DNA from: Corallium rubrum
Taxonomy: Eukaryota > Cnidaria > Anthozoa > Scleralcyonacea > Coralliidae
NCBI GenBank assembly: GCA_964035015.1
Contig: OZ035998.1
Span: forward strand, 25,196,810 to 25,260,809
DNA: 64,000 nt
Reading direction: 5' to 3'
How positions within the stretch are numbered: the first letter of the stretch is position 1; each line of letters starts with the position of its first letter. Below the pieces are notes generated by a model, which was not told the origin of the DNA, searched no databases, and saw only the letters and a list, made by a program, of their open reading frames with translations. The position numbers and the translations under genes are program-made. Below, one piece after another: positions 33,066 to 44,099 of this stretch.

Positions 33066-34634
33066 GTGTCACGGGTTTCCCCACTTAATTTGCAACAGTT
33101 GACTACTGAGCTACAACTACATCCGGACCGCTTGAAGGTGGATTATGTTCTCAACGGCATTGCTCGTGCTTTTGATATTGGGCTCAACCCCTCGTTTCCT
33201 CTGACTTCAGCACGTAAGAACAAAGCTTCAGCCTATGAGCACCATGAGATTGTGGATGCCTACTTAAATAATGAAGTCGCCTTGGGTCGGGTCGCAGGTC
33301 CGTTTCATAATCCTCCAGTTGCGGATTTACACGTTAGCGGTGTCGGTGTTATCCCGAAAGTTGGTCAGCCAGGAAAGTGGCGGTTGATTTTGGATCTTTC
33401 CTCCCCACATGGGTTTAGTGTTAATGATGGTATTGATCCAGAACTGTTTTCCCTTCAGTACATTAAGTTCGATGATGTAGTCAGGATGGTTACCGCACTT
33501 GGTCGGGGGGCTTTGATGGCCAAGTTCGACGTTCAAAGTGCTTATCGGAATGTAGCGGTCCTACCGTCCCACCGGCATTTGCTTGGCATGAAATGGCGAG
33601 GCAAATTTTACGTTGATCTCACCTTACCGTTTGGCTTATGGATTTTCGCACTGCAACTACGCTATTCCGGATCTTTTGCATTATCTCAATGATTTCGTAA
33701 CCGCTGGTCCTCCGCAGTCGTCCCTCTGTGCTCGTAATTTAGCAGTTGCTTCGTCGGTCTGTGAGAAATTAGGTTTACCTTTACACCCCAGTAAATCTGT
33801 AGGTCCCACCACGTGTCTAATTGTTCTCGGCATCGAGCTTGATTCAGTCCACCAGATCGCCCGCCTACCTGGGGCCAAACTTGCTGCTCTCAATCAACTC
33901 CTCGTTGAATGGAGGCAGCGCAAATGGTGCACGAGGACGCAGCTAGAATCCCTAATCTCCACCACGCGTGCCTTTGGCCGCGTCGTTTGGCCGCGTCGTT
34001 TGGCCGGGACGTACCTTTCTACGCCGGATGATCAATTTGCTTTGCGCATTCCGCAGTCGTAATCATCCGATTCGTCTTAACGTAGAATTTCGGCGTGATC
34101 TTCAGTGGTGGTGTGATTTTGTTGAGGAATGGAATGGTATCAATTTCCTCCTCCTCCCAGGGCTCTTTCCATTGGCTGATCTACATGTTACCTCGGACGC
34201 GGCCGGATCTATCGGTTACGATGCTGTTTATCAGCAGCAGTGGTTTAATCACAAGTGGTTACCATCTCAGGTCCCACTGTCCATCGCCTATAAAGAGTTT
34301 TTTTCCTGTTGTGATAGCCGCTCATTTGTGGGGTTCTCAGTGGGCTCTTCTACGCGTTTGCTTTCATCTGGATAATTTGTCTGTTGTTCATATCCTGAAT
34401 TCCCGCACCTCGAGGGATTATCATATCATGCACCTCTTGCGTTCCCTCCTTGGGGTAGCCGCTCGCTTCAACTTTACTTTTGAGGCTCAACATATCCCGG
34501 GCCTAGACAATCCCGTTGCTGACGCACTTTCCCGTTTTAATTGGCAGGCGTTCCACCAACTCGTACCCGACTGTGCTCCATTGCCAATCCCAATTCCGGA
34601 CTGGCTCTTGGACCGACTGGATCCCGCGAATTAG
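33066..34634 (+). pseudogene. DIRS reverse transcriptase and RNase H, frameshifted, active-site change
   Basis: RT blocks read VGVIPKVGQPGKWRLILDLS, GRGALMAKFDVQSAYRNV, RHLLGMKWRGKFYVDLTLPFGL and, after a deletion near 33640, HYLNDFVTAG at about 33675-33704. The usual YxDD there is YLND, so the first catalytic Asp is Asn. GIELDSVHQIARLP and WCTRTQLESLI follow. A tandem duplication of GCCGCGTCGTTTG near 33978-34002 shifts the frame. RNase H blocks (HVTSDAAGSIGYDAV, FHLDNLSVVHIL, HIPGLDNPVADALSR) end at 34634. Several lesions make it non-functional. Confidence 0.83.
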
Positions 34635-35577
34635 AACTACATTGTCAAAATTACATGAAACACGGCTTGGCGTCGTCGACCCACAGGACGTACTCGTCTG
34701 CCCAACGGTCGTTTTTACATTTCTGCCGTGCTACCAATCGAGTAAACACTAACGGCTCCCCGCTCCCAGTTACCGAATGGACGCTGTGTCTTTATGCTAC
34801 GTGGTTGGCCGCGGATGTTAAACCTGCTACAATCAAAGTCTATCTCTCTGCAGTCCGAGCTCTGCATATTGAACACGCTTTTGGTGATCCTTTGAAATAT
34901 TGCCTTCGTCTACAACGCGTTATCAAAGGTATTAAGCGGTGCAAGGGTACTTCGCCTGATAAACGTTTGCCTATCACACCGGATATCCTACGTGCTATTT
35001 ACTCTCGCCTTGATTCTGCGGTTACGACGACATTTTATTCTGGGCTGCTTGTTGTTTGGCGTATTTCGGCTTTCTACGATCTTCAGAGTTTACCCTGCCT
35101 AGTGGCGCCAGCTTCTCTTCAGCTCTTCATCTCTCCGTGAATGACATTACCGTTGACCGTGTTTTTAACCCGGCGTGTATCCAAGTCCGAATCAAAGTGT
35201 CAAAAACCGACCCGTTTCGCCAAGGTTGTGTCATTACACTTGGGATAGGTCACCCACCGTTATGCCCCGTCGAAGCCTTGTTAAATTACCTGGATCGTCG
35301 TGGTGGTGCCTCTGGTTCTCTATTTATTCGATCTAATGGTCTCCCACTTACACGTACTTTCTTCACCGAGCGTCTACGCAAGTTGTTAGAGGCAGCTGGT
35401 GTTACTGGCCATTTTAGGAGCCACAGTTTTCGAATTGGTGCGGCTACGTCGGCGGCTTTAGCGGGGGTCCCGGAGCACCTGATCCAAACTTTGGGACGGT
35501 GGACTAGCACCGCCTACTTATCCTACATACGGACTCCTCGCACTTTGTTATCTAACATAGCAAAAATAATTTGCTAA
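34541..35577 (+). pseudogene. DIRS tyrosine recombinase, one frameshift
   Basis: The N-terminal core-binding part (SSTHRTYSSAQRSFLHFC, VKPATIKVYLSAVRALH) is in the frame from 34541. A one-base shift near 35055 moves to AYFGFLRSSEF (first catalytic Arg), then HSFRIGAATSAALAG (His-x-x-Arg) and LGRWTSTAYLSYIRTP with the nucleophile Tyr, ending at 35577. All catalytic residues are visible. It overlaps the RNase H frame, as is common in DIRS. Its role is to insert the circular DNA intermediate by site-specific recombination, hence no target duplication. Confidence 0.85.
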
Positions 35578-35583
35578 TTGCGA

Positions 35584-35672
35584 CTTATTAAATGTGATTG
35601 GTTACTACCAATCACATTTAATAAGTATAACGAAGGAACAACCTCGAACTACTGTTCGAGGTTGTTCCTTCG
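35584..35672. repeat. Two perfect tandem hairpins just after the recombinase stop
   Basis: Hairpin 1: 35584-35601 with 35608-35625 (18-bp arms, CTTATTAAATGTGATTGG). Hairpin 2: 35631-35649 with 35654-35672 (19-bp arms, CGAAGGAACAACCTCGAAC; loop TACT). They start 7 bp after the coding end. Confidence 0.92.
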
Positions 35673-35756
35673 TCTGTCTTCTTCGCGTGTCTGCTCAGTT
35701 GTGGTAGGTGCCGGTATACTGTGGCCCATTGGTCAGCGGTCAGTTGTTGGAGATAG

Positions 35757-35873
35757 TGCCATGGCAATCTGCCAAGGCACTTCCTCTTCAGGCGCACAAC
35801 TTGTTGTCGTGCGCTTGAAGGGACTGACCGTCTTGGTGGTCTGCCTTGGCAGAGTTGTCATGGCAAACGCCTA
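35757..35873. repeat. Third inverted repeat downstream of the DIRS ORFs
   Basis: GCCATGGCAATCTGCCAAGGCA returns inverted, with mismatches, as TGCCTTGGCAGAGTTGTCATGGC. A nested GGCGCACAAC/GTCGTGCGCTT pair lies between. A degenerate direct repeat GGCTAGATTGCTGACTAGCCTGG follows at 35963-36009. Confidence 0.7.
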
Positions 35874-36516
35874 TTGCTTCTCTGTTTACCCTAATTGCTA
35901 TTGCTTAGTTTGCTGGCTATTTGCTCATGGCCCAATTGCTTACAGTTACTTGCTTGCTAACAAGGCTAGATTGCTGACTAGCCTGGGCTAGATTGCTGAC
36001 TAGCCTGGTCACCAATGGCACCTACCTCCAAACAACGCATATTCTGCAGTTAACATATCTAAAATTGCTTAGTCTCTCGTATAACATATCCCTTGACTGT
36101 TCGAATATCTTTTCGATATAAGCCTTGGGAAACCGTACTAGCGTAGATTCTCTTCTTTTCCTTCTTTTCTCCAGTTGCATATTGGCATAAATTGTTAACC
36201 AATATGATATGTTATCGTTACGATAAGAGCACCGTTTTTCAAATGTCTGCTTTCCATTCAGTCACCAAGGCCCTATCACTTTCTCTTGACATAGTATGAT
36301 CATTCTCTATAGTGTCTTTCTTTTCTTTAGTTTTAAGATTGTATGTGCTCGAAGTAATTGTGTGTTTAAATAGGTAATTAAATAGGTAAAGTCGAAGGTT
36401 TATCGCTCGTCTCCATTCTTTATTTTCTTCTTGGTACTGTTCGTACTCATCATGAAGAAAAACACCGCAACAACTAAACCTTTGTTGACAAGAAGGAGTA
36501 ACCAAAACGTTTTGGC

Positions 36517-36975
36517 GTTTATTACGGTTGTATATCCGATATATGCTAAATATCTCACAGTGTACATAAAAATCCGCTGCATGTCAGTAGGGCAAAGTGA
36601 ATAAATCAAAGTTGATTACGAATACTAGATTGAGGAGATGTATTTGAGAGTCCAAAACCGTTGTGTAAACACGGAAGGGTTTGCTGTACTCGTAAAGTCA
36701 ATCGAGAAGTCGCGAGTATGAGGAGTCGAATGGAGAAACTGTAAGAACGTAAGGTACAGACGAAATATTATTTGTCTATGGAATGGCTGAGTGCAATGTT
36801 ACCAATATTTGTATAAGTCCATGTACACTATTGATATTAAGGACTCATTAGCAATTTAAACAAAAGAACGAGTCTGGACGAGCCTGGGCGACGTCAGAGC
36901 TTAGACAAAGAAATCCTAATTAATATGCTTATTCACCGCGTCGGTTTTCTCGGCGTATCATTTGCTTACTAATTT
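36517..36975 (+). mobile_element. Older Polinton-like element (copy A), second part
   Basis: Resumes homology to 40127-40583 of the intact element (TATTACGGTTGTATATCC, ACATAAAAATCCGCTGC, GAACGAGTCTGGACGAGCC, GGCGTATCATTTGCTTAC). It ends with CTAATTT at 36969-36975, which is repeated at 55384-55390, where copy A continues. Confidence 0.82.
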
Positions 36976-37016
36976 GTAATGTGGCTAAAAACAGACTTGC
37001 ACCAGGCTAAAAATAG

Positions 37017-37489
37017 CAGCACCGCTGAAGCGCAACGGGGCTCATGTTACACTTACACATATAATTATAAGTATTTCGCGTGTTCGGCATGCGACATGCG
37101 ATGTGAATATATAAATTTCTAAAGGTACAGTTTTACCTCTACTTTTTAAATAACTCGTTCTTTCCAATGTCGAAGAAGAAACAGAATGAAATGTACGAAA
37201 CAACAAGTCAACGAAAATCATGTCTTACTTAAAAACATCTTTAAGTAAGACAACGAGTCGATATAGTTTCCACTCGCGTTCTGTTTCAACTCAACTCGGA
37301 TATTTTCGCGTTCTCAATCATGATAGATGTTTTTTAAACGGTTTAGCTTTTATCGGCTGGTTATGTTTTCTCTACTGACGTTTGGGATGTTTCCAAGCTG
37401 AAGATAGATAGTTTATTTAAATAAATACTGGCAGCCAATGGCTGAATTATGTGTTTACACGATAATATTTAAATGACAATAATACTACT
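37017..37489. other. Non-coding stretch inside the TIR element
   Basis: No gene recognised. A near-palindrome TCTTACTTAAAAACATCTTTAAGTAAGA lies at about 37222-37249. Confidence 0.45.
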
Positions 37490-37507
37490 AACAAATTCTA
37501 ATAATTC

Positions 37508-37613
<106 letters not shown>

Positions 37614-37704
37614 GATCTATTATAGTCGTTTTTTGAAAAATCGATGATTACAATTAACGTCAATAAATAAAAGTCCTATCCATATCTTTATAGTCTAAAG
37701 CCTC

Positions 37705-37706
<2 letters not shown>

Positions 37707-37782
<76 letters not shown>
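37707..37782. repeat. (TAA)n array at the 3' end of the R4/Dong-like LINE
   Basis: About 25 TAA units abutting the 3' UTR of the minus-strand LINE. It could be tail, target or both. Confidence 0.93.
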
Positions 37783-37914
37783 GAAACTTTATTGAAATAC
37801 TTTATATATATACAATTATAAATCTCACTAATTAAGATAATTTATAATTGACTACTTGAACCTATTTATTGTTTACAACTATATCTGAGAAAAATTTGAA
37901 TTTAAAATGTATCT

Positions 37915-38346
37915 TCAAATGTTCATTAAGTCTGGATTTGTCCAATCCTTGTTTCTACAACAAAATATATAGTATGTTGTTCTAATGGCGATAGACATTA
38001 TTTTCTTAATACAAAAATTTTGGTGTTTTTTATCACGACCTAGATCGTTTAACATCTCCAAAAAGGTATGACATTCTTTTGAGAAAACACCTAAGGAACT
38101 GATTGATAAATTTACAAATTTGACAGTTTTAAAATGTTCCTTTTGCTGTGTAATTACATCCCTGTATCTTGCTCTTTTGCGATCAACGTTAGTTTTGAGA
38201 TTAGATTCATATCCAACGGAGAGTTCAAGGATATAGAGACAATCAGTGGAAATTGGAAAGAAGCAGATCTGGGCGATACGTTTCACCAGTTATAATCGAT
38301 GGGCTCTTATATCCAGGAAGATCAACGAAGAGATTAGAGTTGATGA
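37915..38346 (-). pseudogene. R4/Dong-like LINE, C-terminal restriction-like endonuclease part
   Basis: Minus-strand frames give LFVDLPGYKSPSIITGE and YRPDLLLS (near 38346-38270), then YILELSVGYESNL, KRARYRDVITQQKEHFKTVK and a tail ending at 37915. The PD ... E/D pattern after an upstream RHD is the restriction-like endonuclease of R2/R4-type LINEs. One shift separates the PD block from the rest. This is the distal half; the proximal half lies beyond the palindromic element. Confidence 0.75.
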
Positions 38347-38399
38347 CAGGTTAGTAGTGATACCCCCCCATATAGGGACCAAAGGGATGCCGCCTCATT

Positions 38400-38820
38400 A
38401 AATATTCAGCTTATTATTTATTCATTCTCATGCTCCTTTGCGACCCTCTAACCCTAATCTCGTTACGTCATTATGTCTCGTGCTCCTATATGACCCCCTA
38501 ACCCTAATCTCACTCAACCCCCCGTTATTCACTACGTCATATTCACCTTATTATTTATTCATTCTCAGACTCCTTTAGGATAGTCTAACCCTAACCCCCT
38601 TTCCCTGGCTTGTTGCTGAACCCCCGGTTTTTATTACGTCATAACTGACTCGCGCTCTTCCGAAACCCCCTAGCCCTAGATGTTACTTAACCCCCCGTCA
38701 TTCCCGATTGGTCTCCGACTGATTTCCGAAGTTAGGTCATTATCAAAAGACGCTAGACTTATTTCTTTATAACTAATAGAAACCAACTTTCATTTAAACC
38801 CTTAACCCTACTTATAGCCA
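38400..38820. repeat. Subterminal repeats with telomere-like CTAACCCTAA motifs (left arm)
   Basis: Degenerate repeats of about 100 bp contain TTATTTATTCATTCTCA, GACTCCTTT or TGCTCCTTT, CTAACCCTAATCTC and ACTCAACCCCCCGT, with TACGTCAT between. They are mirrored at about 48358-48778. Confidence 0.8.
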
Positions 38821-40568
38821 ACACTTGTGGGACACGTAAACGCACGGAGCATGCGTACAGTAAACTTTAACAAAATAGACGTTCTTCACAAGGAACTAAA
38901 GAGAAATTGATAGAGGCACTTTATATTTTTTATCTGAAACCTTGTCTGGAGGATTATAGAGAGTTCTGAACAGCGTAAGTGTCTGAATTGGCAGAGAGAA
39001 CTGCTCTGGTCAAACCTGAATATTATTTGAATAATATGGAGACTTTGAATATTATATTAGTCAGAACCTAAATGACCAAACAGTCTTATACACGTTTGGT
39101 GGCAATAAGTGTTAACAATTTTAGAGAGTTATCGTTTACTTTGGCCTAGTTTGTAGAGGAACGAAACAGAAATGGATAGAGGCACTTTATATTTTTTTGT
39201 CTTAAACTTGGTTTGGAGGAATATAGCGGGTTTTTGGTTAAGTAATCCGAGTGTTATTTTCGAAGAGATGAATGTTGACAGTTTTGGTCGAATTATTGCC
39301 TATCTAACCTTAGTCTATAACCTACTAGTGATTCCTTGGATGAAGAAACAGTTCGAGAAGTCGTAAGAAGACACAAATCAATTCGAAAAGCGAAGAGCAA
39401 AGACTTGTCCATATATAACTGAGATACATCATGGTTACTAGGCTTTCTCTTTATAAGTGAGGAAATTGTAGGAAGATAGAATGAAGAATCACTTCGAGAA
39501 ATCGTGAAAAGAACGATTTTAAGTGTCGATATATAAAGGCAAAGCAGTTTATTACTTTGAAAGCGTTGCTACGCTTTCTGTTACTAAGTGTGATATTTGC
39601 ATATTTATCCTCAGTGCACGTGCAGGAGACAAAAGAAAAAACTCATTAGGGGTCATTAAGAGGATTAAGCGCTTAGGCAAGTCTAGGCGATGTCATTAGC
39701 AGTGTTACCATAGCGTCCTTCATTCGTCTCAGGCTCCTTTGGGACCCTCTACTATTACTCAGACCCCCGTGTAATACGTCATAACCGATAGCTCTCCGAT
39801 TAATTCCCGAAGTTCCAAATGTTTGACAAACGGTGTCTTTCATGTGTGGGGTCTCTGGAGTATACACCTCCTATTTTAAGTCTTTAGGCATTATGAGAAT
39901 ATTTCGTTTGTATTCTTTCAATGACTTGGTGGCTCTTAAAAGCTTGTAATTTTTAAAATGTGATTTGTTTAAAGAAACATGTTTTTATAATAAGACTAAA
40001 TAACGAAATAAAGTTTCAAAAATATATAATTTCATATTTACCATCACACAAAGCTCCTAATATTTACAAACAACGCAAAAGTTAAATCCATAAGTATCGG
40101 AATTATTTACAATCACTCGCTATCTATTACGGTTGTATATCCAATATATGTTAAATATCTCACAGTGTACATAAAAATCCATTACCTGTCAGTAGGACAA
40201 AGTGAATAAATCAAAATTGATTACTAATACTTAGATTGAGGAGATGTCTTTGGGAGTCCAAAACCGTTGTGTGAACACGGAACGGTTTGCCGTACTCGTA
40301 AGTCAAACGAGAAGTCGCGCGAGTATGAGGAATCGAATCGAGAAACTGTAAGAACGTAAGATACAGACGAAATATTATTTGTCTATGGAATGGTTGAGTG
40401 CAATGTTGCCAATATTTGTCTAAGTCCATGTACACTAATGATGTTAATGGCTCATTAGCAATTTAAACAAAAGAACGAGTCTGGGCGAGTCTGAGCGACG
40501 TCAGAGCTTAGACAAAGAAATCCTAATTAATATGCTTATTCACGGCGTCGGTTTTCTCGGCGTATCAT

Positions 40569-41087
40569 TTGCTTACTATTTGCTGTTGGAGTAAGACCGC
40601 AGAGATGGAGGGTTTATATGAAAAATTGTTTTCAATGTTCGAAGATATTTACAATGAAACTTTGTGGGAAGAATATTCGAAGCTTTGTCGTGAAAAGTGC
40701 AATGGTTGTAGGACTAACCATCCTAGTCAGAAGCAACATAGTTGCCTAACAGATGATGAGCAACGGAGGTGGTGCTATGAAGAGACCAGGACAAACGTCG
40801 ACGAACGAATCTGGATAGAGTTCAACGAAGCGGGAGAGGCGTTGAAATTACGAAATCAAAGAGACTCTCAAAAAACTTCAGAGACAATGGTCGAGTCGAA
40901 GGAAATTGACGACTCGCCAAATATTCTTTCTATATCTGTTCTGTTTAGCTGTCCATTAAAGTATCTGTACGAAGTAAAAGACACAGGTGTAAAATTTACG
41001 AGTACGATAAATAATCCTCGGGAGGCTTACGAGGAGTATCTTCTTGAAAAGTCTAGAAACTTAACGACGAAAAGCAATCTGAACTAA
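40569..41087 (+). CDS. Polinton-like 172-aa Cys-rich protein (left arm copy)
   Basis: A 172-codon frame; translation may start at the second Met (MEGLYEKLFSMFEDIY, 40605), because that is where similarity to copy A at 55414 begins. The N-terminal part is helical and acidic, then comes a Cys/His cluster (CREKCNGCRTNHPSQKQHSC) that could bind zinc. The C-terminal part (CPLKYLYEVKDTGVKF, NPREAYEEYLLEKSRN) is conserved with copy A. I do not recognise a named family. The mirrored gene at 46091-46609 encodes the same protein. It is transcribed from the terminus towards the centre, converging on the minus-strand C2H2 and ATPase genes. Confidence 0.6.
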   Translation: MLTICCWSKTAEMEGLYEKLFSMFEDIYNETLWEEYSKLCREKCNGCRTNHPSQKQHSCLTDDEQRRWCYEETRTNVDERIWIEFNEAGEALKLRNQRDSQKTSETMVESKEIDDSPNILSISVLFSCPLKYLYEVKDTGVKFTSTINNPREAYEEYLLEKSRNLTTKSNLN

Positions 41088-41327
41088 TGCTATATGTGTT
41101 GTGAGAACATTATCGAGTTAATCCAAAGCTAAATTATGTTTTAAGTTAAAAAAATTACTTGAACTATATAGTGTGTAAGAAAGATGTGTAGACCTGAAGA
41201 AAAATTCATAAAGACATACGAGCAACATTATAGTTCTTTGTAGTTTATTTTCATATTTATAACAAATTACAGTGTGCAAATTGACAGCTAATTATTTACA
41301 TAAACTGTCCTGCGTTTACGATTTCTT

Positions 41328-41774
41328 CTAGCGCACCCACTTCTTAGAGATATCGTTTGTTTCTCTGTTGTCAAAGCACTGCTCGCTCTTTATGGGGAAT
41401 TTTGATATTTTCCGGGGTTTTTTGCGTTGTTTATTATTTACGGACTCCCCATGCTGCTCTCTTAGATAATTATTGAAGTTTGTTGCCATTTCCTCTTGTC
41501 TCTTTATAATGCTTTTCAAAGTTTTTCCATATGTAGTTCTGTGCTGTCTGCGATAGGTTCTTTACTCTGTACAGGAACACATATTCCACTTTTACTCCAT
41601 TTTAGCCAATTTAGCGCGTTCTTTGATATCCATGTGATGTACTTGGTCAAGATGATTTGCTAGCCTTGCAAGATTAGTGCTTCCGCACCCGAAGACAGGA
41701 CAGTTTCTACGTGTGCGACCCATGTTTAGTTGTTTACTCGAGCAGTAACAGAAAGCATTTGACATTTTTGGCAT
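41328..41774 (-). pseudogene. C2H2 zinc-finger/coiled protein (left arm copy, frameshifted)
   Basis: Starts at 41774 with a single C2H2-type finger (CPVFGCGSTNLARLANHLDQVH, with C-x4-C and H-x4-H), followed by DIKERAKLAKME and a stop. The rest (KSIIKRQEEMATNFNNYLRE, then a basic KQRKKPRKISKF and a DISKKWVR end at 41328) continues in another frame. This copy has one base less in GGAAAAAC than the right arm. Probably a DNA-binding or virion-associated basic protein; function not known. Confidence 0.5.
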
Positions 41775-42257
41775 GTTAGATGCTTTTATTAGGCCCTTTT
41801 AGGCCTTATTTGGCCTATTTTGGCCCGTTTAGGCCTTTTGGCCCGTTCAAAGATACCCCCATCATCCCTGGGGCACCGCCCCCAAAGATACTACCAATAC
41901 CCCTAGGGTGCCCCCAAACATATCCCCATCACCCCTGGTAACTTATACATTTAACCTGTACCAAAGGAATATCAGAAAGACATATACATTATTTGTAAAT
42001 ACTTTATTGAACTTCAGCATAGTACAGAAGATAATGTGTCAACGATTCACCAGTAACTTTAATTCTTATAATTGGTGTCATTCCAATACTATGGCGTTTA
42101 GATTGATTGTAGGAGTACACTAGTTTTTTGTAATACTGGTTTCTTTCGTTTGATGAAATCTAAACATATATTCAAAATGCACCGTCCTGTATAGCCTTTA
42201 ATAAACCATTATCAGTATGTTTCAATGTCGCTTTTCTCAGGTATTCAGCACTTATTT

Positions 42258-43075
42258 TCATACCCGGGGTTGATATACATAATGTGTATCAGTCGGAAAT
42301 ATCCCTGATCTTACTCGGATTTCATCGGGACATGTCGGCGTGAGATCGACAAACAGGTAAGAATACGGGTCTTTGGTTGCCATCTGGTAGGCTTGCTGGA
42401 AAAACTTTGTGTTGTCGGGATACAACTGTTTGGCTAGATGAGTTACTTGACTTGCATCACGAACATTTTTTGTTAGGACAAAGTAACTAGCGTTGAGAGA
42501 GATGGTACGATGGTCTTTGCTTTGATGAAATAAGTTTTGCACAATATAAATCACGCTGAGATTACCATGGTGCGATTTCTTCGTGAACAGCTTGGCAATA
42601 ATCGTATCTTTTTCTCCCATCATGTCATCAATGATAAATAGATTTCTTATTTGGGGATTAATACTATCCAATATAGATTCGGATAAACCTTGCACAAACT
42701 GAATCCCAGGAATAAGAAGTTCCATTTTAGCAAACGTGTCTTGGTACTCAGAATAAAAATAAATTATATTTTCTGGGACAGGGTCGATCATGATTTGGGC
42801 GTTGGCTAACAATTCCTTGACAAAGGTTGTCTTCCCAGTCTTGGTCCCCCAGAGACCAAGAGCCCAAAGGGATGTGTTAATTGTATGGAGTATGTATTTT
42901 TGTTGTCTTGGTAATTCGATGCGGTTCCATCAAATGGCGAATGCTTAAATGTAGAATCAGTAGACATCGTTTGAATTGGCCGATCTCCCCCATGCAGGAC
43001 CTTTATGTGGCGTTGTAAATTAAATTGTCTTGAAAAGCTCTTTCCGCAAATATTACAAGCGCTAGGCATGTTCAC
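42258..43075 (-). pseudogene. C2H2-finger/packaging ATPase fusion (left arm copy, one-base frameshift)
   Basis: Same gene as 44100-44918. The G run encoding the start of Walker A has five G instead of six (about 42846-42850, complement), so the frame breaks into 42806-43075 (finger and leader) and 42258-42812 (ATPase body). The loss lies in a homopolymer, so a sequencing or assembly error is as likely as a real mutation. Everything else appears identical to the right-arm gene. Confidence 0.75.
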
Positions 43076-43219
43076 ACAACAACTCTCAAATTACTTGTGA
43101 AAATGTCCGGGAGAAAAGTACGATTATATCCTTGAGTTTCTTCTCTAATGCATGTGGGATATCAAAACGAACCAACTCGCAGCTGAACGTCACTTGGACG
43201 TTACTTAGACGCCGCCTCT

Positions 43220-43955
43220 AAATGAATAACTCATGAGTTACTCATGAATAAATGAGTAACTCATGAGTAAATGAGTAACTCATTTACTCGTGAGTTACTC
43301 ATTTACTCATGAGTAACTCACGAGTTGCTCATTTACTCATGAGTAACTCACGAGTTACTCATTTACTCATGAGTAACTCGTGAGTTACTCATTTACTCAT
43401 GAGTAACTCATTTACTCATGAGTAACTCGTGAGTTACTCATTTACTCATGAGTAACTCGTGAGTTACTCATTTACTCATGAGTTGTTACTCATTTACTCA
43501 TGAGTAAATGAGCAACTCACGAGTTACTCATTTACTCATGAGTAACTCGTGAGTTACTCATTTACTCATGAGTTACTCATTTACTCATGAGTAAATGAGT
43601 AACTCATGAGTAAATGAGTAACTCACGAGTTACTCATGAGTAAATGAGTAACTCGTGAGTTGCTCATTTACTCATGAGTAAATGAGTAACAACTCATGAG
43701 TAAATGAGTAACTCACGAGTTACTCATGAGTAAATGAGTAACTCACGAGTTACTCATGAGTAAATGAGTTACTCATGAGTAAATGAGTAACTCACGAGTT
43801 ACTCATGAGTAAATGAGTAACTCGTGAGTTACTCATGAGTAAATGAGCAACTCGTGAGTTACTCATGAGTAAATGAGTAACTCACGAGTAAATGAGTAAC
43901 TCATTTATTCATGAGTTACTCATTTATTCATGAGTAACTCATGAGTTATTCATTT
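43220..43955. repeat. Central palindromic satellite of the Polinton-like element
   Basis: About 735 bp built almost wholly from ATGAGTAAATGAGTAACTC and its complement. Nearly every unit is itself palindromic (ACTCATGAGT). The dyad of the whole element falls at about 43587/43588 on a CATG with no spacer. Confidence 0.95.
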
Positions 43956-44099
43956 AGAGGCGGCGTCTAAGTAACGTCCAAGTGACGTTCAGCTGCGAGT
44001 TGGTTCGTTTTGATATCCCACATGCATTAGAGAAGAAACTCAAGGATATAATCGTACTTTTCTCCCGGACATTTTCACAAGTAATTTGAGAGTTGTTGT

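Larger units (their letters stand above)
31268..36516 (+). mobile_element. DIRS-like tyrosine-recombinase retrotransposon (insertion into copy A)
   Basis: Homology of copy A to the intact element stops at 31267 and resumes at 36517, bracketing about 5.2 kb. The core, 31668-35577, contains gag-like, RT/RNase H and tyrosine recombinase regions in the DIRS order. There are no LTRs and no integrase. The exact ends are unclear; 31268-31490 and 35875-36516 may be DIRS terminal sequence or other insertions. Confidence 0.75.

Noticed and set aside
36239..36609. Two overlapping minus-strand frames near the right side of the DIRS insertion
   Set aside because: They cross the homology boundary at 36517 and have no recognisable domain.
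39172..39366. 64-aa frame, mirrored at 47812-48006
   Set aside because: Identity of the two frames only reflects the palindrome; no match in copy A, no domain, and it lies in a decayed-looking subterminal region.
43220..43955. CRISPR-like array at the palindrome centre
   Set aside because: Repeats are palindromic and overlapping, without unique spacers, and the context is eukaryotic.
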